39,821 bases of DNA from Streptomyces antibioticus. Its GTDB lineage: Bacteria; Actinomycetota; Actinomycetes; Streptomycetales; Streptomycetaceae. The notes below the pieces were generated by a model. That model was given only the letters and a program-made list of their open reading frames with translations. It did no database searches and was not told the origin of the DNA. Positions 32,564 through 39,821 of the stretch are shown here, one piece after another; position 1 is the stretch's first letter, and every line of letters begins with the position of its first letter. Position numbers and translations under genes: made by a program. The stretch lies in contig NZ_KQ948434.1 in assembly GCF_001514065.1 (NCBI RefSeq), positions 295,482 through 335,302 of the forward strand. Reading direction: 5' to 3'.

Positions 32564-34231
32564 GTGACCCCCCTCTACGCGCGTCACAAGCGCACCACTC
32601 TGGCCGTCGCCACCGCCGTCGCGGCCGGAGCTCTCCTCACCACCGGTCTGACCACCGGTACCGCCGCCGCCCAGACCCCGGCGGACACGAGCGGTAAGGC
32701 CGGCCTCGCCGGCGCGCCCCTCCAGCTGACCGCGGCCGCGCGCACCACGCTCATCAAGCAGCAGCAGGCCGGCGCCGCCGACACCGCCCGGAAGATAGGC
32801 CTGGGCGCCAAGGAGAAGCTGGTCGTCAAGGACGTCGTCAAGGACGCCGACGGCACGGTGCACACCCGCTACGAGCGCACCTACGCCGGTCTGCCGGTCC
32901 TCGGTGGCGACCTGGTCGTCCACGAGTCGAAGTCCGGTGCGACCAAGAGCGTCACCAAGGCGACGACCAAGTCCATCAAGGTCGCCTCCCTGACGCCGAA
33001 GCTCACCGTCGCCAAGGCCGAGAAGCAGGCGCTGTCCGCCGCCAAGGCCGCGGGCTCGGAGAAGACCGCCGCCGACGGCGCGCGCAAGGTCATCTGGGCC
33101 GGCTCGGGCACCCCCGTCCTCGCCTACGAGACGATCGTCGGCGGCTTCCAGGACGACGGCACCCCGAACCAGCTGCACGTCATCACCGACGCGGCCACCG
33201 GCAAGAAGCTCTTCGAGTACCAGGGCATCGAGAACGCCACCGGCACCGGCAAGAGCCTGTACTCGGGCACGGTCAGCCTGACCACCACCCTGTCGGGTTC
33301 GACGTACCAGCTGACCGACGGCTCGCGCGGCACCCACAAGACGTACAACAAGTCCCACGGCACCAGCTCCTCCGCGGGCACGCTGTTCACGGACGCCGAC
33401 AACACGTGGGGCACCGGCACGGCCTCCAGCTCCGCCACCGACCAGACGGCGGCCGTCGACGCCGCCTACGGCGCGGCGGAGACCTGGGACTTCTACAAGT
33501 CCACCTTCGGCCGCAGCGGCATCAAGAACAACGGCGTCGCCGCCTACTCCCGCGTGCACTACGGCAACCAGTACGTGAACGCGTTCTGGGACGACAGCTG
33601 CTTCTGCATGACGTACGGCGACGGCGAGGGCAACGTCGACCCGCTGACCTCGCTGGACGTGGCCGGCCACGAGATGAGCCACGGCGTCACCTCGAACACG
33701 GCGGGCCTGAACTACTCCGGCGAGTCCGGCGGCCTGAACGAGGCCACCTCGGACATCTTCGGCACCGGCGTGGAGTTCTTCGCCAACAACGCGTCCGACA
33801 AGGGTGACTACCTCATCGGCGAGAAGATCAACATCAACGGCGACGGCACCCCGCTGCGCTACATGGACAAGCCCAGCAAGGACGGCGGCTCGGCGGACTC
33901 CTGGTCCTCCTCCGTCGGCAACCTGGACGTCCACTACTCGTCCGGTGTCGCCAACCACTTCTTCTACCTCCTCTCGGAGGGCAGCGGCGCGAAGACGATC
34001 AACGGCGTGAGCTACAACTCGCCCACGTCCAACGGCTCCACGGTCACCGGCATCGGCCGGGACAAGGCGCTGCAGATCTGGTACAAGGCGCTGACGACGT
34101 ACTTCACGTCGACGACCAACTACAAGTCGGCACGCACGGGCACCCTGTCCGCGGCGGCCGCCCTGTACGGCTCCGGCAGCACCGAGTACAACGCGGTCGC
34201 GGCGGCCTGGTCGGCCGTGAACGTGAGCTAG
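32564..34231 (+). CDS. Secreted M4-family zinc metalloprotease (no P domain)
   Basis: The 555-residue protein has a signal peptide (KRTTLAVATAVAAGALLTTGLTTGTAAA), an FTP/PepSY propeptide and an M4 catalytic domain. HEMSH at 369-373 and Glu393 (GGLNEATSD) bind zinc. FWDDSCFCMTYGDG, NYSGESGGLNEATSDIFG, YLIGEKININGDGTPLRYMDKPSKDG and VHYSSGVANHFFYLLSEGSGAK are nearly identical to the neighbour, so the two arose by duplication. It ends right after the catalytic domain (AAAWSAVNVS). The GTG start follows AAGGAG after 5 nt. A hairpin terminator follows the stop. Likely job: extracellular protein digestion during growth on protein or at development. Confidence 0.94.
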   Translation: MTPLYARHKRTTLAVATAVAAGALLTTGLTTGTAAAQTPADTSGKAGLAGAPLQLTAAARTTLIKQQQAGAADTARKIGLGAKEKLVVKDVVKDADGTVHTRYERTYAGLPVLGGDLVVHESKSGATKSVTKATTKSIKVASLTPKLTVAKAEKQALSAAKAAGSEKTAADGARKVIWAGSGTPVLAYETIVGGFQDDGTPNQLHVITDAATGKKLFEYQGIENATGTGKSLYSGTVSLTTTLSGSTYQLTDGSRGTHKTYNKSHGTSSSAGTLFTDADNTWGTGTASSSATDQTAAVDAAYGAAETWDFYKSTFGRSGIKNNGVAAYSRVHYGNQYVNAFWDDSCFCMTYGDGEGNVDPLTSLDVAGHEMSHGVTSNTAGLNYSGESGGLNEATSDIFGTGVEFFANNASDKGDYLIGEKININGDGTPLRYMDKPSKDGGSADSWSSSVGNLDVHYSSGVANHFFYLLSEGSGAKTINGVSYNSPTSNGSTVTGIGRDKALQIWYKALTTYFTSTTNYKSARTGTLSAAAALYGSGSTEYNAVAAAWSAVNVS

Positions 34232-34247
34232 TCCCACGGGGATTGGC

Positions 34248-34286
34248 GGGCGGCACCCGGGAGGAAGGCATTCCGGGGTGCCGCCC
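34248..34286 (+). terminator. Terminator hairpin after the second M4 protease gene
   Basis: GGGCGGCACCC (34248-34258) pairs with GGGTGCCGCCC (34276-34286). The stem can extend inward with one bulge. The -10 element of the next gene begins at the very next base, so terminator and promoter abut. Confidence 0.75.
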
Positions 34287-34292
34287 TACCCT
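34287..34292 (+). promoter_or_regulatory. -10 element of a probable leaderless promoter (DUF1990 gene)
   Basis: TACCCT is followed by 8 nt and the ATG at 34301, with no ribosome binding site. It disfavours the in-frame TTG at 34292. Confidence 0.5.
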
Positions 34293-34300
34293 TGTTTCCC

Positions 34301-34828
34301 ATGCCGCCGATACAGCCCCCCAACACCTTCACCTACGCCGACGTGGGCGCGACCCGCAAGCCGGGCTTCTGCCCACCGGACTTCCACCCCCTGCACGTCC
34401 GCACCCGCATAGGCGAGGGCCACGACGTCTTCGAGCGCGCCTCGGAGGCGGTCCTGACCTGGGAGATGCACCGCGCGATGGGCGTGGGCATCGACGCGAC
34501 GGCCGACCGGGCGGCCCCCGAGGTCGACGTCACGGTCACCCTGGCCGGCATGATCAAGGCCCCCTGCCGGGTGGTGTGGACGCTCGAGGAACCCCGCCGC
34601 GCGGGCTGGGCGTACGGCACCCTTTCCGGCCATCCGGAATGCGGCGAGGAATCCTTCGTGGTCGACCGGACCGGCGACGGCACGGTCTGGCTGACGATCT
34701 CGGCGTTCAGCCGGGCGGCGAAGTGGTACGCACGGGCGGGCGGCCCCGCGACCCGGGGGCTGCAACACGCCTACGCGCGCCGCTGCGGGGTGGTCCTGCG
34801 CCGGCTGTCCGGCGGGGAGGAGGACTGA
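34301..34828 (+). CDS. DUF1990 (UPF0548) family protein
   Basis: The 175-residue soluble protein matches the DUF1990 family from end to end: FTYADVGATRKPGFCPPDF at the start, IGEGHDVFERASEAVLTWEMHRAMGV, then RAGWAYGTLSGHPECGEESFVVDRTGDGTVWLTISAFSRAAKWYARAGGP, and LQHAYARRC near the end. The YGTLxGHPExGEExF block is the family hallmark. No biochemical role is established that I know of; the fold is probably a small-ligand-binding barrel. It converges on glgP with a 22-bp gap. Confidence 0.88.
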   Translation: MPPIQPPNTFTYADVGATRKPGFCPPDFHPLHVRTRIGEGHDVFERASEAVLTWEMHRAMGVGIDATADRAAPEVDVTVTLAGMIKAPCRVVWTLEEPRRAGWAYGTLSGHPECGEESFVVDRTGDGTVWLTISAFSRAAKWYARAGGPATRGLQHAYARRCGVVLRRLSGGEED

Positions 34829-34850
34829 GCCCGGCCCAGCCCTCCGACCG

Positions 34851-37472
34851 TCACCGCATCAACACGCCCGCGGCCTCCACCGCCTCCTCCGAGGGCACCG
34901 CCACCAACCCCAGCTCGGCCCCGGAGGCGAGGAGTCGGTGCGCCGGCAGAATCCGCACCGTGTACCCGAAGGGCCCCGTCCGGTCCAGGGACAGCGGCCC
35001 CTCGTAGACCCAACGCCCCTCCGGGTCCGGACCGCCCACCGGCTTCAGGGGTACCGTCAGCGCGTCCGTGATCCTGTCCTCCTCGTCGACCCGGCCCGAC
35101 AGGGCCTGTACGTCGACGTCCTCGGGGCTCAGGTCGCCCAGGCCGACCCGGACCCGCAGCCCCAGCGTCGTCCCCAGCTCCGCCGTCGCGGTCGTCACGG
35201 ACGTCTCCACATGGTCGACCGTCACGCTCTGCCACGCGGAGCGCACCCGGGCCTTCCATCCCGCCAACTCCCGTGCCGCGTCCGGCTCCATCGCGCGGTG
35301 CGCGTGCGCGGCGGGGGTGTAGAGACGCTCCACGTACTCCCGGACCATGCGGCCGGCCAGCACCTTCGGGCCCAGCAGCGTGAGCGTCTGGCGGACCATC
35401 TCGATCCAGCGGTCGGGCAGGCCGCCCTGGCCGCGCTCGTAGAAGCGGGGGGTCACGCGCTGTTCCAGGAGGTCGTAGAGAGCCGCCGCCTCGATGTCGT
35501 CCCGGTGGTCCGGGTCGGTGCCCGTGCCGTCCGCGGTCGGGATCGCCCAGCCGAAGTCCGGCTGGAACCATTCGTCCCACCAGCCGTCCAGGACCGACAG
35601 ATTCAGGCAGCCGTTCAGCGCCGCCTTCATCCCTGACGTCCCGCACGCCTCCAAGGGCCTCAGCGGGTTGTTCAGCCAGATGTCGCAGCCCGGGTAGAGC
35701 TTCTGCGCCATCGCCATGCCGTAGTCCGGGAGGAAGACGATCCGGTGGCGCACCCGCGGGTCGTCCGCGAACCGCACCAGCTCCTGGACCAGCCGCTTTC
35801 CGCCGTCGTCCGCCGGGTGCGCCTTCCCCGCCACCACGATCTGGATCGGGCGCTCGGGGTGCAGCAGCAGGTCCATCAGCCGGTCCCGGTCGCGCAGCAT
35901 CAGCGTCAGGCGCTTGTACGACGGGACCCTGCGCGCGAACCCGATCGTCAGGACGTCGGGGTCGAGCACGCCGTCGATCCAGCCCAACTCCGCGCTGCCC
36001 GCACCCCGTTGCCGCCAGGACGCGCGCAGCCGCCGGCGTACCTCCACCACCAGCTGCTCGCGCAGGTTGCGCCGCAGCTCCCAGATGTCCTGGTCCGGGA
36101 TCTCGCCCACGGCGTCCCAGCGGTCCGAGCCGCCGACCGTCAGCGCGTCCTCGGTCCGCTGGGCGCCGATCTGCCGGGCGCCGAGGCGGAAGACCTCCGG
36201 GGCGACCCAGGTCGGGGCGTGCACCCCGTTCGTGACCGAGGTGATCGGGACCTCCTCCGGGTCGAATCCGGGCCACAGGCCCGAGAACATCTCCCGGCTC
36301 ACCTGGCCGTGCAGCAGCGAGACGCCGTTCGCCCGCTGGCCCAGCCGCAGGCCCATCACCGCCATGTTGAAGAGGTTCGGCTCGCCTCCCGGGTAGGTCT
36401 CCATGCCCAGGCGCAGGACGTGTTCGACGTCGATGCCCGGCAACTCGGCGTCGGGGCCGAAGTGATGGGCGACCAGTTCGCGGTCGAAGCGGTCGATGCC
36501 GGCGGGGACCGGGGTGTGGGTGGTGAAGACCGTTCCGGCGCGGACGGTTTCCAGTGCCGCGTCGAAGTCCAGGCCTTTCCCGGCGCACAGTTCGGCGATC
36601 CGTTCCAGGCCCAGGAAGCCCGCGTGGCCCTCGTTCGTGTGGAAGACCTCGGGTGCGGCGTGTCCGGTCAGCCGGCAGTACGTCCGTACCGCCCGCACCC
36701 CGCCGATGCCCAGCAACATCTCCTGCAACAGCCGGTGTTCACTGCCCCCGCCGTACAGCCGGTCCGTCACTCCGCGCTCGCCGAGGTCGTTCTCCTCGAC
36801 GTCCGAGTCGAGCATCAGCAGCGGCACCCGGCCCACCTGCGCGAGCCAGATACGGGCGTGCAGCTGCTTGCCACCGGGCAGGGCGAGCGACACCTGCGCG
36901 GGGGCGCCGTCCTCCTCCCTCAGCAGCGCCACCGGCAGCTCGTTGGGGTCCAGGACGGGGTAGTGCTCCTGTTGCCAGCCGTCCCGGGACAGGGACTGGC
37001 GGAAGTAGCCGTGGCGGTACAGCAGGCCGACCCCGATCAGCGGTACGCCCAGGTCGCTGGCCGCCTTCAGATGGTCGCCGGCCAGGATGCCGAGGCCGCC
37101 GGAGTACTGCGGGAGCGCGGCCGTGATGCCGAACTCGGGGGAGAAGTAGGCGACGGCGGCCGGGAGTTCGCCGGGCTGGGACTGGTACCAGCGCTCGCCG
37201 GAGACATAGTCGTGGAGGTCGTCGGCGACCGACTGCAACCGGCGCAGGAAGCGGCGGTCCTCCGCCAGCTCAGCGAGGCGCCGGGGCGGCACGCTGCCCA
37301 GGAGGCGTACGGGGTCGCCGCCCGAGGCGGCCCACCGCTCGGGGTCAACCGACTGGAACAGGTCGCGGGTCTCCGCATGCCAGGACCAGCGCAGATTGCG
37401 CGCCAGATCGCTCAACGGGCGGAGGGGATCGGGGAGTACGGGTCGGACGGTGAAGCGACGGATAGCCTTCAT
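34851..37472 (-). CDS. glgP: Alpha-glucan (glycogen) phosphorylase
   Basis: The 873-residue cytoplasmic enzyme releases glucose-1-phosphate from alpha-1,4-glucan ends. It belongs to the actinobacterial alpha-glucan phosphorylase branch with an N-terminal DUF3417 domain (ARNLRWSWHAETRDLFQSVDPERW). Core motifs: YFSPEFGITAALPQYSGGLGILAGDHLKAASDLG, FHTNEGHAGFLGLERI, PVTSVTNGVHAPTW-like sequence, AGKAHPADDGGKRLVQ, and EACGTSGMKAALNG, whose Lys binds PLP. I chose the ATG at 37472, preceded by GAGGTGG; the open frame upstream to 37745 shows no homology. GlgX, which debranches the limit dextrin it leaves, and GlgE lie in the same window. Confidence 0.95.
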   Translation of the reverse strand: MKAIRRFTVRPVLPDPLRPLSDLARNLRWSWHAETRDLFQSVDPERWAASGGDPVRLLGSVPPRRLAELAEDRRFLRRLQSVADDLHDYVSGERWYQSQPGELPAAVAYFSPEFGITAALPQYSGGLGILAGDHLKAASDLGVPLIGVGLLYRHGYFRQSLSRDGWQQEHYPVLDPNELPVALLREEDGAPAQVSLALPGGKQLHARIWLAQVGRVPLLMLDSDVEENDLGERGVTDRLYGGGSEHRLLQEMLLGIGGVRAVRTYCRLTGHAAPEVFHTNEGHAGFLGLERIAELCAGKGLDFDAALETVRAGTVFTTHTPVPAGIDRFDRELVAHHFGPDAELPGIDVEHVLRLGMETYPGGEPNLFNMAVMGLRLGQRANGVSLLHGQVSREMFSGLWPGFDPEEVPITSVTNGVHAPTWVAPEVFRLGARQIGAQRTEDALTVGGSDRWDAVGEIPDQDIWELRRNLREQLVVEVRRRLRASWRQRGAGSAELGWIDGVLDPDVLTIGFARRVPSYKRLTLMLRDRDRLMDLLLHPERPIQIVVAGKAHPADDGGKRLVQELVRFADDPRVRHRIVFLPDYGMAMAQKLYPGCDIWLNNPLRPLEACGTSGMKAALNGCLNLSVLDGWWDEWFQPDFGWAIPTADGTGTDPDHRDDIEAAALYDLLEQRVTPRFYERGQGGLPDRWIEMVRQTLTLLGPKVLAGRMVREYVERLYTPAAHAHRAMEPDAARELAGWKARVRSAWQSVTVDHVETSVTTATAELGTTLGLRVRVGLGDLSPEDVDVQALSGRVDEEDRITDALTVPLKPVGGPDPEGRWVYEGPLSLDRTGPFGYTVRILPAHRLLASGAELGLVAVPSEEAVEAAGVLMR

Positions 37473-37826
37473 GGGCACTGCCACCTCGTCAGGCGTGCGG
37501 AAGCGGACGCACCGCGTTGTGCGTCCCGTCGTCGACAACGACGGTATCCGTGGAGGGGCCGCCATAACCACGGTGCCGTGGAAGCCATACAGATCGGAAT
37601 CAGACCGGAAATCGACGCAACCTTCACGCACCCCCCATGGCCGATATGGCTGATTCCGCACCCGTAGGCGTCCTTGTGGTGACTTCACCCCCCACGAGAG
37701 GCTGCACGTGGCGTATCGGTCACACAGGGCCAACCCGGACCACACCGGCCGGCCCCGAGCGCTTCCGGTCGACTCCCGGGCGCGTCACGACCGCCGTACG
37801 CCGTGTCGAGGAGGGGAACTCACACC
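37473..37826. other. 354-bp divergent intergenic region, glgP / subtilase
   Basis: No gene is convincing here. Two perfect inverted repeats lie just upstream of glgP: ACGCAC/GTGCGT (37507-37512, 37519-37524) and CCGTCGT/ACGACGG (37526-37532, 37538-37544). On the minus strand, CGATTTCCGG (37605-37614) repeats the core of the protease control blocks in the same orientation relative to its gene, but without the flanking TGGCC needed for an AdpA box. TGTATGGC near 37586 on the minus strand is a possible -10. Confidence 0.5.
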
Positions 37827-39029
37827 ATGGCACGGACGCGAAACCGGCGTCTGCGCGGGGCGGGGGCCTTGGCCGCGGTGACCTGTGCCGCCGCGCTTTC
37901 GGCCAGCACCCTGCCCGCGCACGCCGCACCGGAGGGGCGGATAGTCGGCGCCGGAGCCCCCGGCTCCGTCGGCGGCAGCTACCTGGTGACACTCAAGGGG
38001 GGAACGACGGCCCCGTCGTCGGCGGGAAAGAGCCTCGCCGAGAAGTACGGGGCGAAAATCAGCCACACCTACGGCACGGTCCTCAACGGCTACGCGATCA
38101 AGGCCAACGAGAGACAGGCGAAGCTGCTCGCGGCGGACTCCCGGGTCGCCTCGGTCGTCCAGGACACCCGGGTGACGCTCGACCACACCCAGCGGAACCC
38201 GCCGTCCTGGGGCATCGACCGCGTCGACCAGCCGGACCTCCCGCTGGACAAGGACTACACCTGGCCGGATTCCGCGGGCGCCGGGGTCACGGTGTACGTC
38301 ATCGACACCGGCATCCGCATCTCGCACAAGGACTTCGGCGGACGCGCCGGTTACGGCTGGGACTTCGTCGGAAACGACAAGTACGCCGGTGACGGCAACG
38401 GCCACGGCACCCATGTCGCCGGCACCGTCGCCGGAACCAAGTACGGCATCGCCAAGCAGGCCAAGGTCGTCGCCGTCCGCGTCCTCGACAACGCGGGCTC
38501 CGGTACGACGGCCCAGGTCATCGCGGGCATCGACTGGGTCACCCAGCACGCCAGGAAGCCCGCCGTCGCCAATCTCAGCCTCGGCGGCTACCACAACGCA
38601 CAACTCGACGCCGCCGTACAGAACTCGATCAGGTCCGGCGTCACCTACACGGTCGCGGCGGGCAACGACGGGCTCCCCGCCGGCCTCTACTCCCCCGCGG
38701 ACGTGAAACAGGCGATCACGGTCGGCGCGACCGACACCACCGACACCCGGGCGGACTTCTCCAACTACGGCTCCGCCCTGGATCTGTTCGCCCCGGGGGT
38801 CTCGATCACGTCAACCTCCAACAAGGGCGACAGCGCCAAGGCCACCTACTCGGGTACGTCGATGGCGTCCCCGCACGCCGCGGGCACGGCCGCGCTCTAT
38901 CTCGCCGACCACCCGAGGGCCACGCCCGCACAAGTGGCGAAGGCGCTGGTCACGCTGGCGGCGTCCGGCAAAATCTCCGCACGCGGACTGGGCTCGCCGG
39001 ACAAACTCCTGCAGGTGCCGGGCTCCTAG
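37827..39029 (+). CDS. Secreted subtilisin-family (S8) serine protease
   Basis: The 400-residue pre-pro-enzyme has a signal peptide ([28 protein letters not shown] cut near the AHA-A site), an inhibitor I9 propeptide (about residues 50-118: [14 protein letters not shown] ... [26 protein letters not shown]) and a proteinase K-like S8 domain. The triad is Asp160 (VYVIDTGI), His193 (GHGTHVAGT) and Ser345 (GTSMASPH), with oxyanion Asn in VAAGNDG. No C-terminal extension is present. The ATG at 37827 follows AGGAGGGG; a GTG at 37803 has no site. Divergent from glgP; a 14-bp stem terminator follows. Likely a third exported protease serving the same nutritional role as the M4 pair. Confidence 0.94.
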   Translation: MARTRNRRLRGAGALAAVTCAAALSASTLPAHAAPEGRIVGAGAPGSVGGSYLVTLKGGTTAPSSAGKSLAEKYGAKISHTYGTVLNGYAIKANERQAKLLAADSRVASVVQDTRVTLDHTQRNPPSWGIDRVDQPDLPLDKDYTWPDSAGAGVTVYVIDTGIRISHKDFGGRAGYGWDFVGNDKYAGDGNGHGTHVAGTVAGTKYGIAKQAKVVAVRVLDNAGSGTTAQVIAGIDWVTQHARKPAVANLSLGGYHNAQLDAAVQNSIRSGVTYTVAAGNDGLPAGLYSPADVKQAITVGATDTTDTRADFSNYGSALDLFAPGVSITSTSNKGDSAKATYSGTSMASPHAAGTAALYLADHPRATPAQVAKALVTLAASGKISARGLGSPDKLLQVPGS

Positions 39030-39045
39030 GGCACGGTATGCGGAC

Positions 39046-39076
39046 ACCGGCCCCGTCCGACGCGGACGGGGCCGGT
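39046..39076 (+). terminator. Long-stem terminator after the subtilase gene
   Basis: ACCGGCCCCGTCCG (39046-39059) and CGGACGGGGCCGGT (39063-39076) form a perfect 14-bp stem with a 3-nt loop, followed by CTTGTGTG. It insulates glgE from the protease transcript. Confidence 0.85.
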
Positions 39077-39122
39077 CTTGTGTGCCGACATACGCGTGAG
39101 TAGTTAACAAAGTGCCGGATTG

Positions 39123-39141
39123 CCCACCCGAATAGGGTGGG
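39123..39141 (+). promoter_or_regulatory. Inverted repeat overlapping a TAGGGT -10-like element upstream of glgE
   Basis: CCCACCC (39123-39129) and GGGTGGG (39135-39141) form a perfect 7-bp inverted repeat around GAATA. TAGGGT (39133-39138) inside it fits TANNNT and would give a leader of about 115 nt before glgE. Operator or RNA hairpin are both possible. Confidence 0.4.
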
Positions 39142-39258
39142 AAGGCTCCACCGGTACAGCCCCCAGCCACATCATGGGAACAACACAGGAACGCCCCCGC
39201 AGGACCAACCTCCCCACAGTCATCCGCCCACCCCCAGTTGACGCGGACAGGAGCGGTC

Positions 39259-39821
39259 ATGCCCGCCACGCACCACTCGTCAGCACCCCCGACACCAAGC
39301 ACCCGGCCCGCCGTCACCGGGCCACCGTCCACCTCGGAGCCACCCTCCGCGGACGACACCCCCACGATCGGACGGATACCGGTACTGGACGTCCGCCCGG
39401 TCGTCCAGCACGGACGCCGCCCCGCCAAGGCCGTCACCGGCGAGACCTTCCAGGTGACCGCCACGGTGTTCCGCGAGGGCCATGACGCGGTCGCCGCCAA
39501 CGTCGTACTGAAGGACCCCGAGGGCCGGCCGGGCCCGTGGACGCCGATGCGCGAACTCACCCCCGGCACCGACCGCTGGGGCGCCGACGTCACCCCGGGA
39601 TCCGAGGGCCACTGGACCTTCTACGTCGAAGCCTGGGGCGACCCGATCAGCACCTGGCGCCACCACGCCCAGATCAAGATCCCGGCGGGCATGGACGTCG
39701 AGCTGGTCCTGGAGGAGGGCGCCCGTCTGCACGAACGGGCCGCCGAAGGTGCCCCCAAGGGAAAGCGGAAGATCCTCAAGGCCGCCGCGACCGCCCTCCG
39801 GGACGAGACCCGCCCCGCCAT
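39259..39821 (+). CDS. glgE: Maltose-1-phosphate maltosyltransferase GlgE, 5' part (runs off window)
   Basis: The first 187 codons are present. GlgE transfers maltosyl units from maltose-1-phosphate to alpha-1,4-glucan in the cytoplasm. After a low-complexity start rich in Pro, Ser and Thr (about residues 1-35), the sequence IGRIPVLDVRPVVQHGRRPAKAVTGETFQVTATVFREGHDAVAANVVLKDP matches what I remember of Streptomyces GlgE1, followed by the N-terminal beta-sandwich and helical insert (WTFYVEAWGDPISTWRHHAQIKI; VELVLEEGARLHERAA). The catalytic GH13 barrel lies beyond the window. The ATG at 39259 follows AGGAG after 5 nt. pep2 and glgB would be expected downstream but cannot be seen. Confidence 0.92.
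   Translation, partial: MPATHHSSAPPTPSTRPAVTGPPSTSEPPSADDTPTIGRIPVLDVRPVVQHGRRPAKAVTGETFQVTATVFREGHDAVAANVVLKDPEGRPGPWTPMRELTPGTDRWGADVTPGSEGHWTFYVEAWGDPISTWRHHAQIKIPAGMDVELVLEEGARLHERAAEGAPKGKRKILKAAATALRDETRPA

Noticed and set aside
37473-37745. N-terminal extension of GlgP to 37745
   Set aside because: It matches nothing in the phosphorylase family and crosses the intergenic region with inverted repeats; the ATG at 37472 starts the known MKAIRRF-type N-terminus after GAGGTGG.

Overview
The window is high-GC DNA with actinobacterial codon use, GTG and TTG starts, Tat and lipoprotein signals and many leaderless promoters. It reads as a core-chromosome segment of a Streptomyces. The gene set and order (glyA-sdaA, EF-hand protein, two L,D-transpeptidases, glgX, a run of ABC exporters, two M4 proteases, glgP, glgE) resemble, from memory, the S. 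coelicolor region around SCO5443-SCO5470. This could not be checked here. I saw no phage, integrase, transposase, CRISPR, rRNA or tRNA.

Layout. 1-3.1 kb (+): 3' end of glyA, a terminator, sdaA (L-serine dehydratase), a GH25 muramidase without a signal peptide and a MOSC protein. 3.1-5.9 kb: an F420/NADP-type reductase and an MDR oxidoreductase (-), with a divergent AraC regulator (+). 6-7.9 kb: a two-EF-hand protein and a MerR regulator (-), and a divergent GNAT protein (+). 7.85-10.3 kb (-): an anti-sigma-type ATPase, a NodB-fold lipoprotein and a beta-propeller lipoprotein, closely packed. 10.6-14.1 kb (-): an enoyl-CoA hydratase and two paralogous L,D-transpeptidase lipoproteins. 14.25-19 kb (+): glgX, a tightly linked two-TM protein of unknown function, and a Tat-exported sulfatase. 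19-22.6 kb (-): an operon of ABC-2 ATPase, permease, sensor kinase and response regulator. 22.76-29.96 kb (+): four consecutive ABC half-exporters with coupled starts, forming two heterodimer pairs. 30-34.2 kb (+): two tandem paralogous M4 metalloproteases that share an upstream control block. 34.3-39.8 kb: a DUF1990 protein, glgP (-), a subtilisin-family protease (+) and the first 187 codons of glgE (+).

How the genes work together. GlgX, GlgP and GlgE are all alpha-glucan enzymes, so the right half belongs to storage-glucan and maltose-1-phosphate metabolism. A second theme is the cell envelope and exoenzymes: two L,D-transpeptidases, a NodB-fold protein, a GH25 enzyme, two M4 proteases, a subtilase and a sulfatase. 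The third is export: an ABC-2 system with its own two-component system, and four half-exporters.

Most notable points. (i) In the second exporter pair, one ATPase domain has lost Walker A, Walker B Asp, Q-loop and H-loop but keeps its signature, while its partner has the reverse defect. The damaged one also carries, in frame, what looks like a copy of a dispersed Streptomyces intergenic repeat. (ii) The two M4 protease genes share three upstream sequence blocks at identical spacing; one contains a near-match to the AdpA box. (iii) A perfect 22-bp palindrome lies between the divergent ABC operons. (iv) At least seven genes carry the leaderless promoter pattern (TA/CA)NNNT-N6-8-ATG.
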